A program made the translations under genes and the position numbers. A stretch of 64,000 nucleotides of DNA from Jackrogersella multiformis (taxonomy: Eukaryota > Ascomycota > Sordariomycetes > Xylariales > Hypoxylaceae). Numbering within the stretch: position 1 is the stretch's first letter; each line of letters starts with the position of its first letter. Below, piece by piece: positions 53,754 to 64,000 of the stretch. The stretch is from assembly GCA_902806575.1 (NCBI GenBank), contig CADCXD010000002.1, positions 2,852,001 through 2,916,000 of the forward strand. The letters run 5' to 3'. The notes beneath the pieces were generated by a model. That model searched no databases. It was not told where the DNA came from and saw only the letters and a program-made list of their open reading frames with translations.

Positions 53754-55513
53754 CTCATACTCTGTATTCATAAGCATAAAGTAGATATTCTAGCTGTCCA
53801 TACTTGCTGCACAGATCACACAGTAATCCGTATTATACCACTCAGAGTTATTTGAGTTTTGTAGTGACGAATCCATGTTGAACCAGCAATGTCTATTGGT
53901 AATATTCTGTCAGCCCTTCCTTCTGAGCGCAGACGAACATGTGAAGTATCTTAAGGGCTTGCACTGGATTATTGAGTGTGTATTCAGTAAGTGCCCAGGT
54001 GTATGTGTGTGGGTACCTATTTACAAGAAAACAGTAAACCTCATTATGTAACCCCACCACATCACCACTATGCCTATACCCCCTACGACCAACTCGTCTA
54101 CACGCCCTCTTGGGCGGGGGGATAGCAGTAATACACTCTCTTTCCTCAGAAACTCCCTTAAATAATGTCACGTCCGATAAGGGTCACCATAGCCACACCT
54201 GAAGGTTACTACGTACCCCTTTAGGTGCAGCTATGGTGCAGTCTAAGGGCGCGCTATTAACACACGTTTATCTTGAACACTTTTAAGATCCCGAAACATA
54301 CAGCTACGATGCTGTTCGCCATGGGGTTAATTGCCTGTTTTATCTACTGCCGTTGATCAAGTTCTGTGGAGAAATTTATGGTCGAGCAGGAGCACTTCTT
54401 CTGTGTAGACGGCGCTCATCTATTTCTCCTGATTGTCCCCCTCCCCACGCACAAAAAACAAGGCTAGACGTCTTGTACCTAGTAGGTAGTCTCTTTATCG
54501 TCTTGCTGATCTAGTCGAAAGAAAGAGAAATTAAATGAAAGTGAAAACGGGCACTGAAAAGGTTATCAGTGTGTATTGTGGGTGATGAAAAAATAAGACA
54601 AATGATATTCGTGTTGGTGTCGCTATATATAAACCTCTCCAGCCAACGAATCTAGGATGTGAACTCATATTGGGAATTGGGTACTGTGCATGAGCTAACA
54701 CTCCTGGGAATGGAAAAAAGGTCTAGAGAAACAGCCCATCTAAGATGAGAAACGCTATATCTTTAAATAGGCAAATCGTAGCTTGCTTGGGCGTGGAAAA
54801 CACATCCTCCCTAGGTAGGTAGGTTAGGTAGCAAGCAGCACACGACACACGTAAAGTAACCCCCTAAGGTTAGCCACGGGATATCAACCTTTACGACATC
54901 ACAAATCAAACTCCCAATTTGTTTCCCATCCCAATCCATATCATATGGTTTTACGATTTCTTATATCATTATAGCTACCGACTACCGACTAAACTACCAG
55001 CAAAGTCATCGCTGTCATCCTCGCTCATATCCGCGACACGCGGCAAGCTATTGGGTATGGGCATGTCTAAGTCCCTCCCAGGTACTCATCTCTCCATGCG
55101 TGGATGCACCCATCTGTGACTCACACCAGCCAAGCAACCACCAAACTCCGGCCCTGATCATATCATATCGTACAGCAACAGTAGTAGCGACTTCCAAACC
55201 ATTCATTACCATTACCAGGTCGCTGCGGTACGCGCTCCCAAAAAAAGCCCAAAGCCAAGTCAACTCAAATCTAAATCGTTCGTCTCCTCCGTGCCTATAT
55301 TTTCCGTCCCTCTCCCAATGCAAAAAGCGCTGCGCGGCCCGCCGGTCGGGGCATCGCTCGTGGGGTATAATCGATCTCAAAAAGCAACTCGTACGACGGA
55401 AAACAGAAGGGAGAAACAGCCAGCGGGCGGCGTTACGTCCTGCGCCCCCGCCACGTCTCCCACATCCACCTTGCGCATCCCGCGACCCTGCACCGCCGCG
55501 GACGGGGCGTCTC
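53754..55513. other. Intergenic region with a hairpin
   Basis: No supported gene. It contains the inverted repeat at 54185-54238 and a CCTAGG run near 54812. Its right part is the 3' flank of the minus-strand arrestin gene. Confidence 0.5.
54185..54238. repeat. Inverted repeat, 16-bp arms, 22-nt loop
   Basis: The arm caccatagccacacct (54185-54200) pairs with aggtgcagctatggtg (54223-54238) at 14 of 16 positions. It could form a stem-loop in RNA or be the remnant of a small element. There are no long flanking duplications. Confidence 0.75.
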
Positions 55514-57200
55514 CTAGCGCGGGGTCTCGTCGTCGGGCCTCGGCGCCACGCCCGCTACGGTCGACGGCGCGGGGCCCTCGTAGGCCGGGCTCAGCGCCCT
55601 GCTGCTGCTGGTGCCGTCCTCCTGGCTCCGGCGGGTGAGGGCGAGGTCCTCGACGCTCTCGTAGGGGATGTCGCAGGAGTAAGAGGGCGGGGAGGGGGGC
55701 ACGTCCTGGTAGATGGGCGGGGCCTCGTTGTCCCAGCTGACGCCGAGGCCGGCGCGCTCGGTGACGACGACGCCGAAGTGCATGCGCAGGATGCGGGCGA
55801 CGCCGGTGGGCGTGATGTTCTTGGGGTGGGCCGTGGGCGCGTACTCTTGCACGACGACCATCTCGACGACGAGCTGGTGCGAGACGGTGATCGAGGAGGA
55901 GGAGCCGGCCGCGCCGTCCTCCTCGCCGCCCGTCTTCATGTCGCAGGCGGCCTTGGCCGACGGCGGCAGCGCGCACTGGATCTCCATCTCGATGCAGCCC
56001 GAGGGCGAGTAGTCCGACTTCCAACCAGCGTGCATGTCGGCGTGGGCGATGGTGCGGGTGTCGGCGCGCTTTAAGCCCTTCTTGGCGGGGAGGCCGGTGT
56101 CGGGGTCCTTGGGGGAGTGCTTCTCGCAGGCCGGGGCGACGGCCTCCGTGTTCTCCTCGAGCTTCCAGGACATGCGCTTGAGCTTCCAGTACTCGACGCT
56201 CTTGGCGTCGGGGTTGTGCTTGACGACGCCGTCGAGGCGGAGGTTGAAGGCGTTGGTGCTGATGGGGTGCATGACCTGGGAGAAGTGCACGCTGGCGGCG
56301 ATGTTGGTGGGCGGGAAGATGCGGATGCTGTGGTGCGGCAGCTCCGGGACCTGGAGGGACCGCTTCACCTCGATGTTCTTGAAGAGCTTGATGGCGGGCC
56401 CGGCGACGCGCGGCGTGACTTCGGCGGAGAAGTCGTACCGGATCGCCACGACCGCGTTGTCCGCAGTCGCGGGCAATTGGCCATCTAGCAGTACGGAAAA
56501 GGGGAATTCGTGAATGCCTTGATTTGATGTGAGTCATGTGCTGGTGGTTTCGGAGGTAAAAGGGGGGACGGGGAAGTAAGGAGGAATAGGACTTACGCTT
56601 AGAGAGTATTGTGGGTTCGCTCAGAAACGTCCAAGTCTTGACTTCTGTCGTCTGGTTCGAGCAGTTGTGACAGTGACTCGCAAATGGTCTCTTCTGCACG
56701 ATATGAATTTCCAATTTCGCAGAAAAATTCTCAACTTCGAAGCCCTCCTCCTTGACATCTAGCAATAATTGACCGGATACTAATGCGCCTGTGCTGTTCT
56801 CCGGCTCGCCGTGCATCACGGCAGGGGGCGACTCGATCTTCCAGCTCAGCGACGCATTAGGGTTCTGCGGCTGCTCCTTGGAAGCTTTAGAACCGCCGAG
56901 ATGCAAACTAGGAAAACTTAGGCGGTGGTGACTATGAGCATCCTTCTCCTTTTGCTTCTCCCTTTGCTTGTCCTTTGGAACGTCGGCCATCCTTACCGGC
57001 GGCGCGGTGCAAATGGGTGCGGATTGAGTGTTGTGATCGGTAGCGCCCTCGTGTACCGAAGATGCGGCAGAGGAGTGGCGAGTGGGCCGTTCTCTCGAGG
57101 CGGATCGCGAATTAGGGTTACTCCTCCGTTGTACCGATGCTTTGATGTTGTGGATGCTGTCGTTTGAAGACCGGAAGAAATCTACTACCCGATGTGGCAT
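55514..57200 (-). CDS. LDB19/ART1-type arrestin-related trafficking adaptor
   Basis: Exon 1 57200..56597, a 112-nt intron 56596..56485 (GTAAGT, GCTAG), exon 2 56484..55514; the phases close to 524 aa. The N-terminal ~110 residues are Ser/Arg/Lys-rich. The arrestin fold follows: LSWKIESPPAVMHGEPENST, GALVSGQLLLDVKEEGFEVE, a CxxC-type pair (SHCHNCSNQTTEVKTWTFLS), IRYDFSAEVTPRVAGPAIKL, HSIRIFPPTNIAASVHFSQV, NLRLDGVVKHNPDA, WKLKRMSWKLEENTEAV, then ILRMHFGVVVTERAGLGVSW. Two PY motifs, PPIY (~457) and PPSY (~467), close to the fold would bind WW domains of a Rsp5/Nedd4 ubiquitin ligase. By family knowledge it would direct nutrient transporters to ubiquitination and endocytosis. GC at third positions is extreme in exon 2, moderate in exon 1. 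Confidence 0.92.
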
Positions 57201-60200
57201 TTTGATTTTTTTATCCTGTGGATCCTTCTTCCCTTTTTTTCTTGTCTTCTTGTCTTGTGACTTTCGTCTTGGGCCCTACTGGCCTTATTAATAAATACCT
57301 ATTAATAACCTGTACAAGAATTACCCGTAGGCGAGGTAGAGGCGAAGTAGGTGCGGTCTCGCTTGGCCGCTTTGTAGCTTGTATACTGTAGCTTGTATAT
57401 TGTAGCTTGTAGCTTCCGATGTGATTAGGTAGATGCCGGTTTTGAACTGGAAGGTACCCGAGCGAGCTGAAGCTAATGCATCCAAGTGGCGGCCGGTTCT
57501 TTGTGTGACGCAGGGAAATCTGGGGAACAACACCTAATGCCAGAGGCGATGGTGTAATGTACCTAACCTAATCCACCTAATCCTATAAAAATTTATGGTG
57601 TCGGCTGATCTGATGCCTAGGATATGGTCGAGTCGCATACACAACAGCTAATGCGGGCTGCGCGATATGTGGCAGATTCGTATAGACGGAATGGGAAGGA
57701 ATTGCAGTCCAACCAGATAATTCCTTCGACAACCTTCTTTCGGTTTTCGATATTCCTTTCCTCCTATGAACTTTTGACTCTTTAAGTCGACCGATGCTAC
57801 TCTTTCACCTCGATGCAGCCAATCGTCGACTTCGTTTAAAGTGTGAATACAATCAACGATGGTGGGGTTTTGCGTCCCAATTCGGATTGTTCAAGGTTCG
57901 CTGCCGGTTCTGATTGGCCACGATGATATGGGCAAATACCTAGGTATGAACCACGGCCGTATGTCGATGCAACAGTGAGCAGATATGAGGCTGAAAGAAC
58001 TTGGCAGTGAAGGTCTCGAATCTCGATAGTCTCTTCTAATATCTGTTGTTTAATCGAGAGGCAAATCGTGTAAGTGGTGTGTGAACGGCTGTTGTAAACT
58101 ACCTAGGTAGTGGGCGATGATGGAGTAGTGTAAGTGGAGGGTAAAATAGTATGTAGATTTTCGGCGAACTTCACTTTCGTCGTCAACGCTTGCGTCTCCT
58201 TTTGCAATTATGTTTTACTAGTAATAAGCTTTCCATCGTAACCCCGTAGGAAAATTCCGAGCGAGACCACGATGTTATGTAGCTGGCGCAATTAATAGGC
58301 TCCTTCACATCATGCTTTCGCCAAAGCTTTTCATCAAGTAATTATGTGTCATGGATTGGAAGTGGACTGGGACCGGGCCCTTGTAGCTACAGCGCAAACT
58401 TGAAGAGCTCCAGCGGTTAACTGCCTCAAATTCCTCCACTGGTGCCACCGGTGCCACAGAAGGTCACAAGGGGGTACCTTTAGGTATTGAGCACGCACTC
58501 GAACGCCTGTAACTGATTGGATTTGTTACGTCTCGTTTGATGACCATCCATGGATTTCTTCGTTTTATTTCCTTCCCACGCGTACTTTTACGCCTTACGG
58601 TACAGCGTCTAGAGACACCAAATTTACGTAAGCGTGAGTTCTAGGAACTGAGTTTAGGGGATCCCGGACCACTTAATTTAAATATTTTTAAGAAAATATT
58701 TTAATATTTCAATAAGCATAATGCTTACTCCTAGGTATACGTTTTAAGGTATCCAGCTAGGTTACTCCGGCCATACCAAAATTGAATCCGTCTCGCGTAA
58801 GAACTATTAGTGTAAAAATATCATATATTTCATGCGTGCCTTCTAACATACCTACATACACATATGTAAATAAATACCGATGAAGGAACAAAGGTGGCCC
58901 GCAATCAGCCCTGTGCGCCTTGTGCGGTTTTAGGATCGAATATGCAGAATCACCGAATAAAGCTAGCTTAAAAGGCGTAACAGCTGATGCAATATTGGCC
59001 ATACAAGCAAACAATCACAATGTACCGGAGTCTTATGTATACTGACGATGACGCCTTCATCAGCTGTCGTGATACAATATAAATATTAGACAACATCGGA
59101 CAAACTCACGAGCTCGGATCATCTAGACGCTTGGCTATTTTCGTCCGTTCGTGGACCATGGCGGACTCCTTAGCATGATACTAAGGTGTATAGTCAGAAT
59201 CAGAAATTTCATTGGCCCACTTGACAGAAGCCATCGTGAAAAGACTGAGAACGTACGATGTACCGCTGGAACCATTAGAGAGCCACAGGAGAGACACGAT
59301 CCTATGACTGGTGGGCTGTGTTACTAGATCGTTACCCAATAAGATCCACCGCGGCGCATGCGATGCCCAAATCGGGGGGCCGGCGGAAGTAAGCGAAGGA
59401 GCTAGAAAGAGCTCCGAATCGGGTTCTGGAATAAAGCGATACAAGGAAAACGACGGCAAAAGAAATAGAATTAATATTAAAAAGATTCTTTGACATCTGA
59501 CACTTGTCGATCTTTGCATGTAACAGAATAATATATGTATTAGTTTCAATTGTTAATTAGGTACTAGGAGGACAGTTAAAGATACTTATAAGGCTACAAA
59601 TCTACAACCAATTCACATCTACGGATGTACCTGGATACTTAGATACTTAGGTACTTACATATTGCCTTAAATGTCATATGGGGAAATTCTTTCCTATTAA
59701 CACCTAGAAGTGATCTAGCGGGGAGCCGGCGAGCTTAGACCTTGAGGGCCAGATCCACTTTGAAGTCACAAGCCAGGAACGAGGAACATTGAACTTGGAA
59801 CTTCAAAAATATTTTCTTACAAGCTTGCAACTTTTTTTTCTTTCTCTTCTTTTCTCACTTCTCCACCTCATATCCACCGGGCCACCCTGCCTGACACCTT
59901 CACGAAACAACTTTTTTCGTTGCTTCGTATCGGTGAGCGTCACGATCCACTTCACTATATTTTGAGAGCCGTAGCTTGCCGCGAATCCACTAAATGGAAG
60001 AAAAGAATTTTCCATCTGACGAATGCCGAAAGAATCAAACGAATTCTTGATTCTCCTTGTCATCTATCCGGTTTGCCTCCTTCTACATTATGTAACTCGG
60101 CATTACTACCTCTCAGCTACTATCAAGATTTCACTTGCTGCAGGTACAAAGCTCTTAAAATGGCAATGATCAAAGTCAATTATTAGATTATCCGCTCTTT

Positions 60201-60507
60201 TACGGGGCTAGCATGCGATCTCAGATGCGCTGTCGATCATGAATGACACGACAGCATTTCCACGTGGGGGGTCGTCGGGTTGTCATCATTCTGTATTTCG
60301 GACAACTCTTCATTGCCGATCTGTGTGTAGTAGATCGCAGTTCATATAAGCAGTCAAGACACGAACTATATTCACCAATCCCGTATGTTCAAACTAATTC
60401 CCCGATGGTAAGAGGTTATACTATGTAATGCCGAAATAAACAAAACCCTTGCAACTCTCAAATTTTAGCCTTCATGGGGCAGCGGGACAGCGGGAACGCT
60501 TTTCCTC
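57201..60507. other. Gene-free region, 3.3 kb
   Basis: I find no supported gene. Small minus-strand ORFs at 58757-59014, 59181-59549 and 59803-60063 lack recognisable features. CCTAGG sites at ~57619, 57940, 58102 and 58733, and a 14-bp tandem repeat at 57373-57414. The first few hundred bases are the promoter of the arrestin gene. Confidence 0.5.
57373..57414. repeat. 14-bp tandem repeat, 3 copies
   Basis: Units tgtagcttgtatac, tgtagcttgtatat and tgtagcttgtagct run head to tail, with changes only in the last three bases. Confidence 0.85.
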
Positions 60508-62129
60508 TTAGACGTTATACGTCGATCCGACGGGGCCGAACTTGAAGTTGCTATAAGTCACTTTGGCGTTCTTGAACTTCTCTCGGACCTGTTCGGGCTT
60601 GCTGCCATCGACGTCACATTCGCCACGCGCTACACCAGGCTCTGACGCGCTACGCTCAAGGGGATACCTCTGGCCGTCAAGCCAAAGCATATTGGCGTAG
60701 CTCTATCGGAATATTAGGGTGCGCTCAGCTCAGATATTAATAAGGGGCAAGTTTCACTTACGTCGTCCCAGACAGACATGACCAAGACCATGGGCTTTCC
60801 GGTCGCCTTGCCCATTGCCGGCAGGCCACCCATTTGTTGGAACTGCTTGTTGTCCTTGAAGGCATTTTTAGCAGCATCTGTTCGCAGACGCGGAGAGTTA
60901 GTACTACCAGATACACAAGTCTCTCAACAGCAACGTACCGCAGAATCCAGCATCGATCGTGCTACCACCCGAGACGTATTTTGACTTAGGAACTTCGAAC
61001 TTCTTGCCGTTCTGAATAAAGTACTGGGATAGGCTCGTAAGGGACGTGCCCGAGCCGTGGAATTGGGTGACGACGGTAAACTTCTTGCTGGTATCGATGG
61101 TCTTGCCCTTGCCGTAAAAGCCGGTGTTGCCATGGCGGAAGGGGTTCAAGTCGCAACCATCAGGATCACAGCTACCCGAGTAGCGATCGTCCGAGTATGT
61201 ACCACCGCAGTTTGAGGTCTTGCAGACGAAGTAGCCGTCTTTCTCACAAGGATGGGGTGTCAACGCGAAGGACATGCTGTTGGCCTCCCACTATAACGAT
61301 CGGAGTCAGCAATGACTTCTTTAGACCTCACGAGTGGGATAACCCTCGATTACGTACCAAGTCCATCTCAGCACAGCAAGCTCCAGAATCACCGATACCA
61401 GAGCTCTTATCTGTCTTGGATGGTGTCCAGCCATCAACATTAGCCTATTAGAGAAGCAGGAGGTTAGTTACGAGACACTCCCGATACCGACCGTAGTCAA
61501 ATATAGCCTACCTTCCCACCAACCCATTTCAAATCTCGGGCGCACTGCGAATCGCAGTACCCAGTCCCATATTTAGCACCCGCCTTGTTGCTCGAATAAC
61601 GGGACTTTCCACCATCCTCATCCATAGACACAAAGTACACAGCACCGTTGAGGCCGCAGCCCAGGTCTGCGTTCTCGACATCAAAGGCGATTTCGTTGCC
61701 GTTAGGGGTAAACATCTGATACTTGTCGGCACCGTTCATGAGATAGAGACGAGAGCCGATGTTCACCCCGTACTGATGCTCGTTTCGGAACTTCATCGTC
61801 ACGGCGTTGCCGGAGGTGGTCACACCGTACGTTCCCGAGTAGTCGGCTCCTTCGATGGCGCAGTTCTTAGTGCAAGCGTCGCCGTCCGGGCACGCGGTCT
61901 TATTCCAGTCGTTTCCATCATAGCAGTTCTGGTAGCCGTCGGTCACGTGTGTCCATCGCCAGTTGGAGTCGATGACGACCTCGCCGTTCACGTTGCTGCA
62001 CTTGCCACCGGATGTGCATTGCTGCCACGTTACCTTGGGGTGCGTCTCGGCGGTCTCTTTGCCAACCTGTTGAGTATGACCCAGTGCCAGTAGAGACGCA
62101 AGGACAATGGCTGGGCTTTTAGTATACAT
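60508..62129 (-). CDS. GH7 cellobiohydrolase, secreted, no CBM
   Basis: Five exons: 62129..61512, 61444..61358, 61290..60939, 60877..60762, 60702..60508, with introns of 67, 67, 61 and 59 nt; the phases close to 455 aa. A signal peptide (MYTKSPAIVLASLLALGHT) precedes QQVGKETAETHPKVTWQQC, the typical GH7 mature start. The catalytic motif E-M-D-L-W-E lies at residues 232-237: nucleophile Glu232, Asp234, acid/base Glu237. An intron falls between L235 and W236. Next to it, ALTPHPCEKDG and GGTYSDDRYSGSCDPDGCDL match processive cellobiohydrolases (CBH I) rather than endoglucanases. Further: FVSMDEDGGKSRYSSNKAGA and PMVLVMSVWDD-SYANMLWLDG. The protein ends soon after the domain (GPVGSTYNV), without linker or CBM1. 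It releases cellobiose from cellulose chain ends, outside the cell. Confidence 0.95.
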
Positions 62130-64000
62130 TGTAAGAGAAAAGTCCTGGCGAGTGTGCTTATTAGGTGAGTAGAGGGTGAAATTTAGAACTACTAACTCAG
62201 CGAATGCTCAAGCTCGAGAAACCTCGTGGCTATACGGCCTTTTTATTTCCGTCGCATTTATACATTCGTAACTACCACGATGTTATGTATGGGGAGGCTT
62301 AAGGACTAGACCGTGAACCATGTTGTACAAGACAGGAGATACGGTGCTCTGTCATCCATGATCCAGAATAGACATAGCTTGGTCAAAAGCGGCAGTGGTG
62401 ATTGGACACAAACTACTATAGGATCTTGTCATTAGCTATATGTCACTACATGCTGCAGAATAGCGAACTCATATTCCGCTGCGCGGCAATGACCTTCGGG
62501 CTAGGCGGGCCGGTCCCGCGGAACTTGAGCTACGCTATTTCATGTTGAGAAGCCGAACGAAGATATGCTATTCCCAGTGGATCAAGACTATGGACCCTCC
62601 AAGGCGCCAATGATGCTCAAAATCCAAACTCCGTCAATATCGAGAGGTTACTATAATGCCTTGAAGTTCCAAGCCATCCATCCCGAGAATTCCATAGTAG
62701 TCATGGGGGTACGGTAAATTGACACAATGCTTGATTTCTATCCCCCATTCAGCTCATATACATCAATTAGGTATGGACCGGGCTAGAAGGGTATCATTTC
62801 AACTTTTGTTTTCTTCACTCTAGTTATTTAGCTCTAGTTATTTAGTCCTCCCATACGACTCCATGGTGTATCCAATTGAAGGTTTCCCATCGGAACAACA
62901 TGCTTTAGGTTAGGGCTCATGGTTACTACAATGTCAGCTTTGATCTTCTAGAGTGTAACGTCAAGATGATTTATAAAATTCATATTTAAAGTCAAGACCT
63001 AGTATCCCTTAATCGAAGTATACACGTTGACTGATAATGACTGAAACTGGTGGTGATCAGCGTGCGTTTCCAGCAACCTGGATCTCACACTCACCCATTT
63101 ATTAAGGTTCCTGGCTGACTGGTAAGGCCAAGATCGAATTGGACCACTTCTAGCTGCTGCAATATCTCATAGCTATGCTACCTAGATTGAGCACGGGTCT
63201 TAAATAGATCGGATATCGCTTCCGGCTATATTAATCATCTTGGTCTCCCGAACGCTAACCCCCTACAGTGGGCGCCAACTTTTCTTTCCCCACTTGGATA
63301 TCTCTAGCCCCATCATCTCCAAGAAATTCCCCGCGCAATGTGCTCCTATTCAGAGCAGCGACTCCAATTTCCCCAGCTACCCCAGCTACCAGATATACCT
63401 GTTGGTGGGCTACCGGATGATTCAAGTCCGCGGTGGGATGTAAGTTAGCCCCTAGGCGAGGGACAAGGACGTCAAAGCCTAGACGCTAGATCTATTGTTG
63501 CAAGGGCCGAGCCTATATAAAAAGAGGACACGGGAGCGTGATGAAGAAGATTATGTGACTTGAGTCTAGAATATCTTGGCACTAGGTACTAGCAACCAGC
63601 TACACTTACTTCTACTATGGCATAGGGAGCTACTAGTTAGTAAGTGTCGTTTCTTTCTCCGTTATATATTGTATAAGCGGAAATCAGTCCCGGCGTTTGT
63701 CATGAGCAGTTCTACGGGCCCAGGAAATGTTGGACCCCCTTACCTTAACCCGTAGCTGAGTCATAGGCACTAGTTAATCGGCATCATTGGCGACATCTCG
63801 CGAATGCAAAAGTCTCACTCGATCGTATTAATCAAGTTACTTTCCTCTCATGCCCCACGTGGATATCGCTGTTGGTTTAGCCACGCGTATTTATAGTACC
63901 TAAAGCTTTTTTTAATAGAACATTGGAACTGTCTAGATTATAGAGTCGTTCATCTTATGCAGCAGCTATTACCATCTTAGATATAAATTGTATGGTAGGT
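62130..64000. other. Upstream region of GH7 gene and right edge
   Basis: No supported gene. A 14-bp duplication (ctctagttatttag twice) lies at 62818-62845, and a CCTAGG site near 63453. A 67-aa ORF at 63240-63443 (+) has no recognisable features. The first few hundred bases should hold the GH7 promoter; I did not see an unambiguous regulator site. Confidence 0.5.
62818..62845. repeat. 14-bp direct duplication
   Basis: Two exact head-to-tail copies of ctctagttatttag. Confidence 0.85.

Noticed and set aside
58757..60063. Three minus-strand ORFs of 85-122 codons
   Set aside because: No motifs, low complexity or hydrophobic runs, and poor codon pattern compared with neighbouring genes.
1..64000. 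tRNA genes, CRISPR arrays, or a secondary-metabolite cluster
   Set aside because: I looked for B-box-like GGTTCGANNCC, spaced direct repeats and PKS/NRPS/terpene backbone motifs and found none; the oxidoreductases present do not sit around any backbone enzyme.

Overview
This window is nuclear DNA from a filamentous ascomycete (Pezizomycotina, most likely a sordariomycete-type fungus; the lineage is an inference). The pointers are short introns (mostly 50-110 nt) with GTANGT donors and CAG/TAG acceptors, monocistronic genes on both strands about 2.5 kb apart, and a gene set that includes vacuolar alkaline phosphatase, Rad9, a fused-type fungal prephenate dehydrogenase, an LDB19/ART1 arrestin, an AA11 chitin LPMO with a C-terminal cysteine module, and a GH7 cellobiohydrolase. 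I found no tRNA, rRNA, CRISPR array or intact transposon. Most gene models below were rebuilt by splicing exons by hand and checking that the phases close.

Layout. 0.8-9.2 kb: an F-box/ankyrin gene, a dead intronless copy of the splicing factor BBP/SF1, a four-TM membrane protein, and an eight-exon protein-kinase-like gene with an acidic tail and one apparent frameshift. 9.2-12.3 kb: a gene-free, partly AT-rich block. 12.4-23 kb: a secreted LVIVD (choice-of-anchor B) protein, a delta24-sterol-reductase-like flavoprotein, a conserved fungal protein of unknown function, a secreted flavin amine oxidase and a secreted unknown protein. 24.9-29.1 kb: a Fic-domain protein, a DUF7580-type protein and an AA11 LPMO. 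30.2-43.3 kb: PHO8-type alkaline phosphatase, a Cys-containing fungal protein, an F-box/LRR-like gene with an unresolved splice junction, RAD9, an ATS1-like RCC1 protein and TYR1. 44.5-62.1 kb: a KstD-like flavoprotein dehydrogenase, a tiny single-TM protein, a secreted Cys-rich protein, a D-2-hydroxyacid dehydrogenase, an F-box-like protein, a doubtful small gene, the LDB19-type arrestin and the GH7 cellobiohydrolase.

How the genes work together. They do not form one pathway. There are housekeeping genes (tyrosine synthesis, DNA-damage checkpoint clamp, vacuolar phosphatase, transporter endocytosis adaptor), a secreted saprotrophic set (GH7, AA11, amine oxidase, LVIVD protein, two unknown secreted proteins), and rapidly evolving fungal families (F-box/ankyrin, F-box/LRR, kinase-like, Fic, DUF7580). 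The intergenic DNA carries a striking number of CCTAGG-centred palindromes (TACCTAGGTA and extended forms). I see no convincing new multi-gene system. The items most worth a second look are the BBP relic with two in-frame stops, the frameshifted kinase-like gene, the start codon isolated on its own exon in PHO8, the hairpin at 54.2 kb and the dispersed CCTAGG repeat.
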